A stretch of 14,252 bases of DNA, taken from positions 3,672-17,923 of the forward strand of contig JABAAS010000010.1 in NCBI GenBank assembly GCA_014238625.1, given 5' to 3'. Origin of the DNA: Alphaproteobacteria bacterium. Lineage in GTDB: Bacteria; Pseudomonadota; Alphaproteobacteria; JABAAW01. Both the position numbers and the translations under genes were made by a program. Position 1 is the first letter of the stretch. Every line of letters starts with the position of its first letter. Of this stretch, positions 1 to 6,433 are shown in pieces. The notes beneath the pieces were generated by a model that saw only the letters and a program-made list of their open reading frames with translations, was not told the origin of the DNA and did not search any database.

Positions 1-933
1 TGCGCAAGCCAATCCGCATATATTTCCGTGTTTTACGATGGCACAACAAGGTTCTTCTTGTTGTAACACGGCATTTGCTGCCCTATATGCGTCGAGCAGG
101 TTATTGTAGCTGGGGCTACGCCCGCACAGCATAGGAGATTCTGGACTTAGTTGCTTTGGAATCCTTTCGACCGTTCTTCTAGAGTATAGAGCAGCGGCTT
201 GATTTGGATTTTCTCCGTATCGTAGCATCAGTGTTTTAGTAGAGAAGAAACTGCGCGATTTTGGCAATGGGTCGTAAGATGTTGCCAAGCTCAACCAATC
301 TGTGATCATGGCATCGTATTGGGAAGTCATTTGAAAGACTTTAACAGCCAAGGCGTTGCGTATCTCTTGGCTGATTATGATTTGCTCGTCTGGGCTTTGT
401 TCTCCTTTTTCTTGTAGGCTTAGTATTTCAGCGATAACGTCGCAGTCTTCTTTAGTGTATAGAGGACATACCTGCTTGTAATTTTTTGCAGCGGCTCGCA
501 ATAAGGAGATCCCGCCGATGTCGATGTATTCGAGCAGTTTTTCGAACTCTTCACTTTTTTCTTTTTTTCTAGCCTGTTGGCAAAATTGGTAAGGTTGTAC
601 GACGACATAGTTTATAGGGAAGATTTTTCTTCCGTCCTGCAAGCTTTCTAGCTCGCTTTGCGTTTCTGCATTGCGCTCTGAGAGTATTCCGCCGAAAATT
701 CTGGGATGTATAGTTCTTACTTTTCCCTGAGCGAGATATTCCTCTCCGATATATTCATTTACAGATGTATTTTCAATTCCTATTTCCTTTAGCTTTTTAT
801 GCGTTCCTGGAGTTGCCAAGATTTTGATTCCTCGCGCGAGTACGGCTCTAGCTAGATTTTCTACTATTTTGGTTTCTGTTACAGAAACCAGCATGTAAGA
901 AGTAATATCTCTTATGTTCATATGATTGTGCAT
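1..933 (-). CDS. purH: Bifunctional IMP biosynthesis protein PurH (AICAR transformylase / IMP cyclohydrolase), 3' part missing
   Basis: PurH performs the last two steps of de novo IMP synthesis in the cytoplasm: formylation of AICAR with 10-formyl-THF, then cyclisation to IMP. I translated the reverse strand; the frame is open to the left edge, so about 307-311 residues of a roughly 520-residue protein are present. Numbering from the ATG at 921, the N-terminal MGS-like cyclohydrolase domain shows DIGG (134-137) and AAAKN (143-147). The transformylase part shows the PurH hallmark RYGENPNQ (234-241), SYNNLLD (271-277) and VKHGNICG (296-303), which matches VKHANPCG and keeps the Lys-His pair. 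Several normally near-invariant positions differ: SVTET for SVSDK, ATPGT for STGGT, VRTIHP for VKTLHP, QPYQF for NLYPF. A TAG directly precedes the ATG at 933, so the start is 933 or 921; neither has a good Shine-Dalgarno sequence. Identification is secure; normal activity is less so. Confidence 0.93.
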   Translation of the reverse strand, partial: MHNHMNIRDITSYMLVSVTETKIVENLARAVLARGIKILATPGTHKKLKEIGIENTSVNEYIGEEYLAQGKVRTIHPRIFGGILSERNAETQSELESLQDGRKIFPINYVVVQPYQFCQQARKKEKSEEFEKLLEYIDIGGISLLRAAAKNYKQVCPLYTKEDCDVIAEILSLQEKGEQSPDEQIIISQEIRNALAVKVFQMTSQYDAMITDWLSLATSYDPLPKSRSFFSTKTLMLRYGENPNQAAALYSRRTVERIPKQLSPESPMLCGRSPSYNNLLDAYRAANAVLQQEEPCCAIVKHGNICGLACA

Positions 934-944
934 CTACTGTACTT

Positions 945-976
945 TCAACGACAAGCCATCATAGATTCTCCTCCCT
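945..976 (-). promoter_or_regulatory. Strong Shine-Dalgarno and five-codon leader ORF ahead of purH
   Basis: The best ribosome site in the purH leader is AGGGAGGAG (976-968), five bases before an ATG at 962. That ATG opens a reading frame encoding only MMACR and stopping at TGA (947-945). The first possible purH ATG follows 11 bases later in another frame. The layout would suit a leader peptide whose translation delivers ribosomes to purH by termination-reinitiation. The motif is seen directly; the role is inference. Confidence 0.4.
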
Positions 977-1010
977 ATTTTTTTACCTTTTTTTTCACCC
1001 TCGGGCGCCG

Positions 1011-1039
1011 ATAATAGAGTATAGTATGTATCTTGTAAA
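1011..1039 (-). promoter_or_regulatory. Putative housekeeping sigma promoter of purH
   Basis: On the minus strand a TTTACA box (1039-1034, 5 of 6 to TTGACA) is followed after exactly 17 bases by TATTAT (1016-1011, 5 of 6 to TATAAT). Transcription would start near 1004, giving a leader of about 70 bases that contains the strong Shine-Dalgarno site and mini-ORF. This is the best promoter match in the window. Confidence 0.5.
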
Positions 1040-1062
1040 GAACTACTAAATCGGTAGCATAT
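1032..1062 (+). promoter_or_regulatory. Candidate rpoH promoter overlapping the purH -35 box
   Basis: On the plus strand CTTGTAAA (from 1032) is followed after 16 bases by TAGCATAT (1055-1062). Read as a housekeeping promoter it is TTGTAA / TAGCAT, 4 of 6 in each box. Read as a sigma-32 promoter it resembles CTTGAAA / CCCCATNT, which would let RpoH drive its own gene. The -35 region is the complement of the purH -35 box, so the two divergent promoters would overlap. Weak match. Confidence 0.28.
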
Positions 1063-1095
1063 TTTCTAGGTTGTATATTTCATATTATTAGCTTT

Positions 1096-2046
1096 ATGTC
1101 CACTACGAAAGGATCGATAGTACCGCGCCGCCTTTCGGCGTTGAGCATCAGCGAGGATGGTTTAGAGGTCTATCTATCGGCGATTCGCAAGGTTCCTCTT
1201 TTAGCTAGAGAAGAGGAGTATATGCTAGCGCGACGCTGGATTTCGCATAAGGATGTTGAGGCTGCGCATCGTTTAGTTTTGAGTCACTTGCGTTTAGTAG
1301 CGAAGATAGCCTCTGGCTATCGGGGCTATGGCCTTCCCTATTCGGAGCTTTTATCGGAGGGGAACATCGGTCTTTTACAAGCAGTTAAGCGTTTTGATCC
1401 TGAACGTGGCTTTCGTCTAGCGACTTATGCGATGTGGTGGATACGCGCTGCGATTCAGGATTATGTTTTGCGTTCTTGGTCTTTAGTTAAGATAGGCACG
1501 ACCTCAGCGCAGAAGAAGCTTTTTTTCAACCTTCGGAAGCTACGCCAGCAAATGCGAGCGATTGATGGTCAGCGAATGAACTCCGAAGAGATAGAGGACA
1601 TAGCGAAGACACTAGGAGTTGACAGCAAGGATGTTGAGCTTATGCATGCGCGCTTATCGTCGCGCGATCTTTCGCTACAGACGCCGATCGGTGATGAAGG
1701 AGAGACTTGGCAGGAATGGCTAGCGGATGAAGAAGTGGATCATGAGGCGGTTATTCTTGATCAAGAGGAGCAACGCTATCGTCGATCGATTTTAACGAAT
1801 GCGCTTGCGTCTCTCAAGCCGCGCGAGCGCGATATTTTGCGCTCTAGGCGACTAGAGGAACCTATCCAGACTCTAGAGGCTTTGAGCAAACGCTATAATG
1901 TCAGCAAAGAGAGGATACGACAGATTGAGTCTATTGCCTTTGACAAACTACGCAAGGCTGTTGCGCTTGAGGAGCAACAGCAAACGACGCCGAGATTAGC
2001 GGCTCCGAGCAGAGCTGTTGAGCGTGCGAGCATCGGGCAAGGTTAA
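1096..2046 (+). CDS. rpoH: RNA polymerase sigma factor RpoH (sigma-32, heat shock)
   Basis: RpoH directs RNA polymerase to chaperone and protease genes when unfolded protein accumulates. The 316-residue product has sigma region 2 at about 52-125, including LSEGNIGLLQAVKRFDP and TYAMWWIRAAI. The RpoH box QKKLFFNLR (139-147, consensus QRKLFFNLR) separates it from RpoD and other group members. Region 4 has a helix-turn-helix at about 255-288 (LSKRYNVSKERIRQIE). Length is normal for alphaproteobacterial RpoH (about 290-300) plus a polar C-terminal tail of about 25 residues. The start at 1096 has no Shine-Dalgarno sequence and lies in an A/T-rich leader; no other in-frame start upstream fits better. 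It is divergent from purH and convergent with the 183-residue membrane protein gene. Confidence 0.96.
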   Translation: MSTTKGSIVPRRLSALSISEDGLEVYLSAIRKVPLLAREEEYMLARRWISHKDVEAAHRLVLSHLRLVAKIASGYRGYGLPYSELLSEGNIGLLQAVKRFDPERGFRLATYAMWWIRAAIQDYVLRSWSLVKIGTTSAQKKLFFNLRKLRQQMRAIDGQRMNSEEIEDIAKTLGVDSKDVELMHARLSSRDLSLQTPIGDEGETWQEWLADEEVDHEAVILDQEEQRYRRSILTNALASLKPRERDILRSRRLEEPIQTLEALSKRYNVSKERIRQIESIAFDKLRKAVALEEQQQTTPRLAAPSRAVERASIGQG

Positions 2047-2060
2047 CCTTATGGCTAACC
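2041..2060 (+). terminator. Weak hairpin at the rpoH stop codon
   Basis: GGTTAACC and GGCTAACC can pair around a TTAT loop with one internal mismatch; the stem overlaps the rpoH stop (TAA, 2044-2046). No T-run follows, so it is not a standard intrinsic terminator. It may act as an mRNA 3' end between the two convergent genes, or be chance. Confidence 0.22.
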
Positions 2061-2101
2061 CACTATAGCAATTTAGCCCTAGTAGTCTTAATCTCTACTT
2101 T

Positions 2102-2653
2102 TCACTCTTTGTGTTTTTTGTCAGTAGGGCTGTGGCGTATTTGCCTGCCCCAAGCTTTCAGCAACGACTTTTGCTGTTCTCGCAAGCGTCGTTCTTTGTT
2201 TTGTAGCATTATCTCCAAGACAATTGCCATGATTGTTGGCAGCAGCATGAATATCAAGATTCCGAGCCAAGCCATCCCGAACGGCACGAGCCAGTTGAAC
2301 CAATCTGCGAACAGCACTCCTGGCTCTGGAGTTAGTCCGTATTTTTTGTAGCTATGCTGTAGAGCGAGTATGGTTCCTACGAAGTTGAGTCCGGTTACGG
2401 CGGTTATCAAATCTTTTTTTTCTTTTTTGTCGAAGTTTCGAATTAGCACAGTTGGCAGCATAGCGAAAGATGCTAGTAGCACCAACGATACATATAGCCC
2501 TAAGATGATGAGCAGGCATGCGAGAAGTATTGATGTTATATAAGATCTCGAGATAGCGCTAGCGTCTTTTCTATCGCTTTGCGTTAGATCGCTTTTACCG
2601 CCGCGAGCTTTGCTGCCAGCTTGCGCTTGTCGAGAAGGAGGAGCGACAGCCAT
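2102..2653 (-). CDS. Small three-helix membrane protein paired with a pseudokinase
   Basis: A 183-residue inner-membrane protein of unknown function. The first 36 residues are polar and basic. A long hydrophobic stretch (about 38-70) is followed by a second segment (about 82-99) and a third (about 119-148). The protein ends in a basic, charged, probably coiled tail (about 150-175) that should lie in the cytoplasm by the positive-inside rule. The start ATG at 2653 is one base from the stop of the pseudokinase gene upstream, so the two are almost certainly co-transcribed and probably translationally coupled. I believe similar small membrane proteins occur beside kinase-like genes in other Alphaproteobacteria, but that is memory and was not checked. 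No catalytic motif is visible; an accessory or anchoring role for the partner is a guess. Confidence 0.8.
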   Translation of the reverse strand: MAVAPPSRQAQAGSKARGGKSDLTQSDRKDASAISRSYITSILLACLLIILGLYVSLVLLASFAMLPTVLIRNFDKKEKKDLITAVTGLNFVGTILALQHSYKKYGLTPEPGVLFADWFNWLVPFGMAWLGILIFMLLPTIMAIVLEIMLQNKERRLREQQKSLLKAWGRQIRHSPTDKKHKE

Positions 2654-2654
2654 T

Positions 2655-4673
2655 TTAGAACAATCTCAGGAATAATGTTATTAACCCGACGACCATCAAG
2701 CCCGAGCTTGTTGTTAGCGCGATTGCTTTAGTTTTCTGTTTAGCGTAGTTAGGCATATCTCGATGGCTTTCTGCGATTTCTGCGAGTTTTTGTTCGTTGA
2801 TTCTATAGTTTTTTTGCGCTTTTCTGTATTCACTTGCGTCTTTTTCGAGTATCGCTTGATTATCAGCGATAGCGAGCATTGGCTGTAGGAATCCCTCTTT
2901 AGTAGATTTTTTCAGTTGTTCGTGTAGTTTTTGTTTTTTTTCAGTATTTTTGAGTCTCTCGAGCGCAGGTTCGAGCAAAGGGAATACAGCATTGCACAGA
3001 GCGTGAGCTGGTACTTTGTTATAATTTTGCTGGACGATATTTAGCATTCGCACTTGAGCGAGGCCGCTTTGTATCGGGTCGTTTCCCTCGATCACTGCAT
3101 TTATATATTGAGATACATCGTTACGGTAGTATGCCGCGATGTAAGCGAGGATGTGCACGTCGAGTTTTATTCTACCGCTCTCGCCTTGTTGAGCCATGCG
3201 TTCTTCCAAACGAGAGATAAGATTGCCCATTCCATATATGTAGTCTCGAGCAAAGAGCGGAGACATACAAGGAGCGTCTTGGTTTAGAGTATATAAGAAA
3301 ATTAGCCTATTGACCTCGTTATCACTGCGCAGGAAGCGTTGAGCTAAGGAGTTCAGCATATTTACGGTTGCGATATATGTTGGCGGGCTATGAATATGGT
3401 TTCTCATCCAAAAATCGTGAATTCCGCTGTTTATCAAGCTTATTATGGCTTTTGCCTTTATTTTTTCTTCGTGGTATTTAGCGAGCATGCTTCCGAAAGC
3501 GGTAATTGTGCATCCCATATTTTGCCATAGTATGGGAGCGATAGGATTTAGTAGTATTAAGGTTTTTATCATGCTTTCAGAAGTTTCGTTTTTTTTGCCT
3601 TTATCGTTATCGTTATTTTCTTGTAGCAAGAGAATTCCTCTAGCATTTACGTCGTCGTTGAAAGATCTCCGCAGCCAATGCGCGAGGTCTTGGCTTCTGC
3701 ATAGTTCTATGGCTTCTTGCCAGTTTCTGTGTAGCAGATAAGACATTTCCTGCCTTGTTGTTATAGTCTGCTCTTTTAGGTAGTATGGAACTTTAGCTCT
3801 TGGTGGAGAGAAGTGGTTATCGATAGTCCTTCTGTATCCGCTGAGCCAAGATATTACTTGATCGTATCCCCATCGAGTAGCTGGGTTATCGTCGAGCAAT
3901 CCTCGAATTAGCTCTGAGCTTTCAACCTCCAGCGGCGTATGTTCTATGAGTGCTCTGTAGGAGCCTAGGCGCGCCTTTTGTATCAGCACCGCCTCTTCCG
4001 AGAGCATTCGCAAAGGCACATGTCCTCTAAGCAGAGTTAAGATCATGACCCCTAGTGCGTAGTAGTCGTTAGCGTTGATTTCGCTACCGCGTCCTTGCGG
4101 TTCTGCCATTGCTGCGGTAGGAGTTTCGAACAACCTTGGCTGCAGCATTCCCGCTGGCTCGCTGAGGCATTGCCCGAGCACGAAGTTTCCTGTTTGTTCG
4201 AATAGGTTAGTTGGAGAAAAGGCGCGATATGTTATTCCTGAGCTATGCATCGCTTGCAATAGTTTGATGGTTGGCTTTAGGAAATTTTTCACGCAATCGC
4301 GCAGACTTATGGGGCTTGTTGTTTCTTCTGATGTTTCTAGGTATAGGTTCATAGAGGGTTTTTTATAAATGAGAACAACCCTCTCGATTCCTTCGGTATC
4401 GTGTATTGTATGCCATTCGATGAATTGAATAATTGAACTGTAGTTCAAGCTGATGAACGCATCGGCTACGCTTAGTCGAGGGAATAATCGCCTATCGCAT
4501 ACATATGCGATGAAATTTTTGTCTCCGTTTGCTTTCTGCGCGATATAGGCTCTAGCGTGAGCTGTGTCGTATACGGGCAGAGCGCGAGAGAAAATTGTTC
4601 GATAATTCTTGCTTTCGTCGAGCAGTTGCTTCTCTGCATTTTTTCCGACGGTTATTTTTTGGCTTTCTGCCAT
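2655..4673 (-). CDS. Tail-anchored protein with a degenerate Ser/Thr kinase domain (pseudokinase)
   Basis: A 672-residue protein whose first 280 residues follow the protein-kinase fold. The catalytic loop HRDxKPxN reads YRAFSPTN (149-156), so the catalytic Asp is Ala and the Lys is Ser. DFG is replaced by LGQ (about 166-168), and the strand that should carry the ATP-anchoring Lys reads AYVC. The fold is still marked by DYYALGVMILTLLRG (203-217, matching DVYSLGVxLxELLxG) and DDNPATRW (261-268, matching DPxxRP). About 350 helix-rich residues follow, then a single C-terminal hydrophobic segment (about 652-672), so the bulk should be cytoplasmic and tail-anchored. I chose the ATG at 4673 because GGAAG lies five bases upstream; the ATG at 4685 (four residues longer) has its only Shine-Dalgarno-like bases touching it. 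The helicase gene is upstream and the small membrane protein downstream. Substrate or partner unknown. Confidence 0.82.
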   Translation of the reverse strand: MAESQKITVGKNAEKQLLDESKNYRTIFSRALPVYDTAHARAYIAQKANGDKNFIAYVCDRRLFPRLSVADAFISLNYSSIIQFIEWHTIHDTEGIERVVLIYKKPSMNLYLETSEETTSPISLRDCVKNFLKPTIKLLQAMHSSGITYRAFSPTNLFEQTGNFVLGQCLSEPAGMLQPRLFETPTAAMAEPQGRGSEINANDYYALGVMILTLLRGHVPLRMLSEEAVLIQKARLGSYRALIEHTPLEVESSELIRGLLDDNPATRWGYDQVISWLSGYRRTIDNHFSPPRAKVPYYLKEQTITTRQEMSYLLHRNWQEAIELCRSQDLAHWLRRSFNDDVNARGILLLQENNDNDKGKKNETSESMIKTLILLNPIAPILWQNMGCTITAFGSMLAKYHEEKIKAKAIISLINSGIHDFWMRNHIHSPPTYIATVNMLNSLAQRFLRSDNEVNRLIFLYTLNQDAPCMSPLFARDYIYGMGNLISRLEERMAQQGESGRIKLDVHILAYIAAYYRNDVSQYINAVIEGNDPIQSGLAQVRMLNIVQQNYNKVPAHALCNAVFPLLEPALERLKNTEKKQKLHEQLKKSTKEGFLQPMLAIADNQAILEKDASEYRKAQKNYRINEQKLAEIAESHRDMPNYAKQKTKAIALTTSSGLMVVGLITLFLRLF

Positions 4674-4814
4674 AAGGTCTTCCATCCTTATCTTGTTGTC
4701 TGTTGTAATCTTGCGTTCCTATTGCCTCACTTTCGAGATTCATTCGGCTTTACGCTTTAAGTTACTGGAAGTATCTATTACTACACTTATTTTTTGGCGC
4801 TTATTTTGTATTTT

Positions 4815-6221
4815 TCACACTGGGTTGCGTAGGAAAGCTGGCATAGTTTCAGGTTGCATGGTTGGCTTGTTTATCTTTTTGTTATCGCCTTGAGCCGAGT
4901 TAGCTTTTCCCGCGCCCTGTCCGCTCGGTGCTTGTCTGCTCGGTGCTTGTCCGCTCGGTGCTTGTCTGCTTGGGGAGTGCCTTTCACTTGAGTTTCGGTT
5001 TTTCTGCTGGTTTTGTCTATAGTTTATTTTCCGCTCTGTATTTTCGAGTGCTTGCCTATGGTTATCTTTTGTGTGGCACCATTCTTTTCCGATAGCTTTT
5101 TCGACTTGTTCTAGCATTCCGTTGCGTTCGAGTATTATTTTATCATCTTCGCTAAGATATGTTATGGCGGAGCCTTTTAAGCCTGCTCTTCCAGTGCGTC
5201 CTATACGATGAACATAGTTATCTTCGTTTGTTGGTAGATCGAAATTTATGACGCAATCGACTGCCTCGATATCGAGTCCGCGCGCTGCGACATCGGAGCA
5301 TATGAGGAACTTTATAACGCCCTTACGAAATTTTTCCAGCTCTGCTATGCGCATAGGTTGAGGCATATCGCCGTGCAGTTGTCCTATTTTTTTTGCGAGA
5401 GAGTTATCGTCGAGTCTGCCTGCTCGATTTGTAGTTAGCATTCGTGTCACCTCTCGCACGCGTTGCCTTCGATTACAAAAAATTAGTGCGCTCGTTCGAT
5501 TTTTGAGCTCTTCTACGAGGAGTGATATTTTTTGTTTTTCGTTTTCGACGGGTATAAATTGTTCTTGCACGGTTTCGGCGCTGCGTTTTTGTGGCGAGAG
5601 GTCGATGTACTTAGCTCGTTTAGTGAATTTTTCCACGAGCTTTCCGACTTCAGTGTCCATTGTTGCGCTCATCAGCAGTGTCTGTCTTTGCGCTGACAAT
5701 AACGAGCAGATTTTTTCGACCTCTGGAATGAATCCCATATCGAGCATGCGATCAGCCTCGTCGAGCACTAGCACGGATATGGCGTTGAGCATTATTTTTC
5801 CTCTCTCTTGCAGGTCGAGCAGCCTTCCTGGCGTTGCGATGATGACATCTGGAGCTTTTGCGAGCTGTTGTATTTGCTCGCCCATAGTCATACCGCCAAT
5901 GAGGAGTGTATGTTTGATGCTGTTATTTGCCGAGAATGTCTCTATGACTTCTGCGGTTTGCATAGCGAGTTCGCGCGTTGGGTTTAGGATCAAGGCTCTT
6001 GGTAGCCCTGCGCGCTGCCTTGCGTGAGTTAGGATATCTAGCAGTGGCAGAACGAAAGCTGCGGTTTTACCGGTGCCTGTTTGCGCGATACCTACGATAT
6101 CGCGGTTCATCAGGGCATTGGGTATGGCTAGCTCTTGTATGGGTGTTGGTTGATCGAATCCTGCGCGAGTTACTTGCTCAAGTATTTGATCACTTAGACC
6201 TAGTTCAGAAAATTTACTCAT
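4815..6221 (-). CDS. DEAD-box ATP-dependent RNA helicase, RhlE-like
   Basis: It unwinds short RNA duplexes using ATP; relatives act in ribosome assembly, cold adaptation and mRNA decay. The 468-residue product has the full motif set in order: Q motif GFDQPTPIQ (21-29), motif I AQTGTGKT (46-53), Ia PTRELA (81-86), GG (109-110), Ib TPGR (130-133), II DEAD (154-157), III SAT (185-187), IV IFCNRR (247-252), V RGLDI (314-318) and VI HRIGRTGRAG (338-347). Both RecA-like domains are intact. The C-terminal tail after about 385 is basic and Gln/Ser-rich and carries a short tandem repeat (see separate entry), as in other RhlE tails used for loose RNA contacts. The ATG at 6221 has no clear Shine-Dalgarno sequence, but it sits at the normal distance from the Q motif. 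The pseudokinase gene follows after about 140 bases with no obvious terminator. Confidence 0.93.
   Translation of the reverse strand: MSKFSELGLSDQILEQVTRAGFDQPTPIQELAIPNALMNRDIVGIAQTGTGKTAAFVLPLLDILTHARQRAGLPRALILNPTRELAMQTAEVIETFSANNSIKHTLLIGGMTMGEQIQQLAKAPDVIIATPGRLLDLQERGKIMLNAISVLVLDEADRMLDMGFIPEVEKICSLLSAQRQTLLMSATMDTEVGKLVEKFTKRAKYIDLSPQKRSAETVQEQFIPVENEKQKISLLVEELKNRTSALIFCNRRQRVREVTRMLTTNRAGRLDDNSLAKKIGQLHGDMPQPMRIAELEKFRKGVIKFLICSDVAARGLDIEAVDCVINFDLPTNEDNYVHRIGRTGRAGLKGSAITYLSEDDKIILERNGMLEQVEKAIGKEWCHTKDNHRQALENTERKINYRQNQQKNRNSSERHSPSRQAPSGQAPSRQAPSGQGAGKANSAQGDNKKINKPTMQPETMPAFLRNPV
4917..4976 (-). repeat. 15-bp in-frame tandem repeat in the helicase tail (4 units)
   Basis: Four consecutive 15-base units on the plus strand alternate TTGTCCGCTCGGTGC and TTGTCTGCTCGGTGC; the first and last are slightly degraded. 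Read on the coding strand they give repeated (R/G)QAPS units at about residues 417-436. The period is a multiple of three, so copy-number change would not shift the frame. Confidence 0.9.
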
Positions 6222-6245
6222 ATCTACATCACATATTTCTAGTTA

Positions 6246-6274
6246 TAGATACACTTTTAAGCTGTTACAGTCAA
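6246..6274 (-). promoter_or_regulatory. Candidate promoter of the helicase operon
   Basis: On the minus strand TTGACT (6274-6269, 5 of 6) is followed after 17 bases by TATCTA (6251-6246, 3 of 6), just upstream of the helicase start at 6221. The -35 box is good but the -10 box is poor. Confidence 0.28.
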
Positions 6275-6376
6275 GCATTGCGTTTTTCTTGTATAGTTAT
6301 TATGCTTACGGCTATGGCGAGAGCTTGTGTGTACGAGCCTATATTTGAGTATGGCTAAAGCTATGCGCCCAAGTTA

Positions 6377-6398
6377 ATATGCTTGGTTTATATGCTTG
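6377..6398 (+). repeat. Paired ATATGCTTG direct repeats upstream of recA
   Basis: The nonamer ATATGCTTG occurs at 6377-6385 and 6390-6398, 13 bases apart. A third TATGCTT lies at 6301-6307. The pair overlaps the putative recA promoter, where an SOS operator would be expected. It could be a regulator site; this is inference from position only. Confidence 0.4.
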
Positions 6399-6410
6399 TT
6401 GGATTATATT
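6383..6410 (+). promoter_or_regulatory. Candidate recA promoter
   Basis: TTGGTT (6383-6388) is followed after 16 bases by TATATT (6405-6410, 5 of 6 to TATAAT), placing a transcription start close to 6417, only a few bases ahead of the Shine-Dalgarno sequence. The -35 box is weak. Confidence 0.3.
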
Positions 6411-6433
6411 GGACGAGACTAGGAGTAAGACAA

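Noticed and set aside
4190..4215. TTCGAAT-like string suggesting a tRNA T-arm
   Set aside because: It lies inside the pseudokinase gene, with no acceptor stem, anticodon arm or CCA end around it.
5503..6027. 174-codon plus-strand frame opposite the helicase
   Set aside because: The opposite strand carries all DEAD-box motifs without a gap; the Ser/Cys-rich shadow translation has no family features.
6383..6433. Extended RecA N-terminus from a TTG start
   Set aside because: The ATG at 6434 has AGGAG eight bases upstream and begins at the normal RecA N-terminus; the extension overlaps the likely promoter.
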